DNA of 54,244 bases from Actinomycetota bacterium (lineage in GTDB: Bacteria > Actinomycetota > Actinomycetes > Mycobacteriales > Mycobacteriaceae): assembly GCA_018268465.1 (NCBI GenBank), contig JAFDWN010000019.1:1-54244 (forward strand), read 5' to 3'. The notes under the pieces are model-generated. The model was not told the DNA's origin, did no database searches, and saw only the letters and a list, made by a program, of their open reading frames with translations. The position numbers were made by a program, and so were the translations under genes. Below, piece by piece: positions 53,507 through 54,244 of this stretch. How positions within the stretch are numbered: position 1 is the first letter of the stretch; the number at the start of each line of letters is the position of its first letter.

Positions 53507-53848
53507 ATGGCGAAGAAGGTCACCGTCACTTTGGTCGACGATTTCGACGGTGTCGGCACCGCCGACGAGACCGTCGAATTCGGCCTCGACGGGGTGAGCT
53601 ATGAGATCGACCTTTCTAACAAGAATGCCGCGAAGTTGCGAAACGACCTCAAGCAATGGGTTGAAGCCGGCCGCCGGGTCGGTGGTCGCAGGCGTGGGCG
53701 TGCCGTAACCCCCGGACGCGGACGCGGAGCCATCGACCGTGAACAGAGCGCCGCCATCCGGGAATGGGCCCGCCGAAACGGCCACAATGTCTCGACCCGC
53801 GGGCGCATTCCCGCCGACGTCATCGACGCATTTCACGCCGCCACCTGA
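53507..53848 (+). CDS. lsr2: nucleoid-associated protein Lsr2
   Basis: Small DNA-bridging protein, 113 residues, H-NS-like silencer of AT-rich and horizontally acquired DNA. N-terminal dimerisation domain [20 protein letters not shown] with [14 protein letters not shown], a basic linker ([16 protein letters not shown]), and the C-terminal DNA-binding domain with the AT-hook-like RGR in [20 protein letters not shown]. Start ATG has GTGAGGT upstream. Length matches M. tuberculosis (112). Confidence 0.98.
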   Translation: MAKKVTVTLVDDFDGVGTADETVEFGLDGVSYEIDLSNKNAAKLRNDLKQWVEAGRRVGGRRRGRAVTPGRGRGAIDREQSAAIREWARRNGHNVSTRGRIPADVIDAFHAAT

Positions 53849-53859
53849 CACTGCCTCAC

Positions 53860-53900
53860 CACGACCGGCGCCTCCGCGGGAGGCGCCGGTCGTGTCTTTC
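53860..53900 (+). terminator. strong intrinsic terminator of lsr2
   Basis: A perfect 16-bp stem, CACGACCGGCGCCTCC (53860-53875) with GGAGGCGCCGGTCGTG (53879-53894), closed by a GCG loop and followed by TCTTTC. It lies 12 bp after the lsr2 stop. The following 53901-54060 shows no gene or other element I can assign. Confidence 0.85.
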
Positions 53901-54065
53901 GCTCGTGGCGAACTCACCACGGCGGTGTCACGGAAACGATTCGTCCCGCTGCGGCGTTGGTTCAACTGCCGCACCGGGAAAAAGGGGCCGCGGCGGCCGG
54001 TTCGCCTGCCGTGTCGGCGCCGGGTGGATGGACCGCCAACCACCGCGCCCGGAGCCGCCGCCCAT

Positions 54066-54071
54066 TAGAGT
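54066..54071 (+). promoter_or_regulatory. -10 element for clpC
   Basis: TAGAGT (TAnnnT) about 70 bases before the clpC ATG; a -35 is not clear. The leader contains TGGAGAGCAGG as a ribosome binding site 10 bases or so before the start. Confidence 0.4.
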
Positions 54072-54140
54072 GGACGGCAGGCACGGAGCGTGTCGTACGC
54101 GCGCTGCGCCGTGTTACCGATGGAGAGCAGGTAAACACCG

Positions 54141-54244
54141 ATGTTCGAGAGATTCACCGACCGTGCGCGTCGGGTTGTCGTCCTGGCTCAAGAAGAAGCC
54201 CGGATGCTCAACCACAACTACATCGGCACCGAGCACATCCTGCT
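54141..54244 (+). CDS. clpC: ATP-dependent Clp protease ATP-binding subunit ClpC, 5' fragment
   Basis: First 34 codons of the AAA+ unfoldase partner of ClpP, cut by the window edge. The N-terminus [20 protein letters not shown] begins the Clp N-domain, with the conserved [12 protein letters not shown]. It follows lsr2 as in all mycobacteria (clpC1, Rv3596c). Confidence 0.97.
   Translation, partial: MFERFTDRARRVVVLAQEEARMLNHNYIGTEHIL

Overview
The window is a high-GC actinobacterial chromosome segment, almost certainly from a Mycobacterium/Mycolicibacterium species. The backbone order ppa, dacB-like, zincin, tilS, hpt, lpqG-like, [variable], ftsH, folE, folP, folB, folK, DUF3180, DUF6779, DUF2520, panC, panD, coaX, [variable], lysS, lsr2, clpC is that of the Mycobacterium tuberculosis Rv3628-Rv3596c block, read in reverse. 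Lsr2 is an actinobacterial nucleoid protein, and frequent GTG starts, ATGA overlaps and apparently leaderless promoters fit the same group. Species was not determined.

Region 1 (1-4711) is conserved housekeeping: pyrophosphatase, then a divergent cell-wall and nucleotide cluster (DD-carboxypeptidase, zincin, tRNA-Ile lysidine synthase, hypoxanthine phosphoribosyltransferase).

Region 2 (about 4712-26640) is an accessory block between hpt and ftsH. In M. tuberculosis this interval carries PE/PPE, esx and espACD genes, none of which appear here. It holds: an orphan Fe-S molybdopterin oxidoreductase behind a TetR-type palindrome; an LpqG-like SIMPL lipoprotein; a three-subunit PaoABC-type molybdenum aldehyde oxidoreductase; a GAF/PucR activator divergent from an operon of aldehyde dehydrogenase, MFS carrier, dihydroxypyridine-hydroxylase-like FAD monooxygenase, cupin and Old Yellow Enzyme; an AraC regulator; two alpha/beta hydrolases (the first lacking its nucleophilic serine) and a short-chain dehydrogenase; then TspO, a secreted hydrolase and a luciferase-like oxidoreductase. 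Together they look like catabolism of an aldehyde-yielding, possibly aromatic or N-heterocyclic, substrate. The substrate is not known.

Region 3 (26650-36697) is the conserved ftsH-folate-pantothenate block, ending with coaX.

Region 4 (36702-50558) is a complete L-arabinose module. One leftward 8-gene operon encodes a YtfQRT-YjfF-type furanose importer, a LacI regulator and AraB-AraD-AraA. A divergent 3-gene operon encodes a ChvE-MmsA-MmsB-type multiple-monosaccharide importer. Two identical 18-bp LacI-type operators, one at each sigma-A-like promoter, sit in the shared intergenic region 168 bp apart. A strong hairpin separates ytfQ from ytfR.

Region 5 (50577-54244) has a D-threonine-aldolase/D-serine-dehydratase-like PLP enzyme divergent from lysS, then lsr2, a strong terminator, and the start of clpC cut by the window edge. 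No tRNA, rRNA, CRISPR array, transposase or phage gene was recognised.
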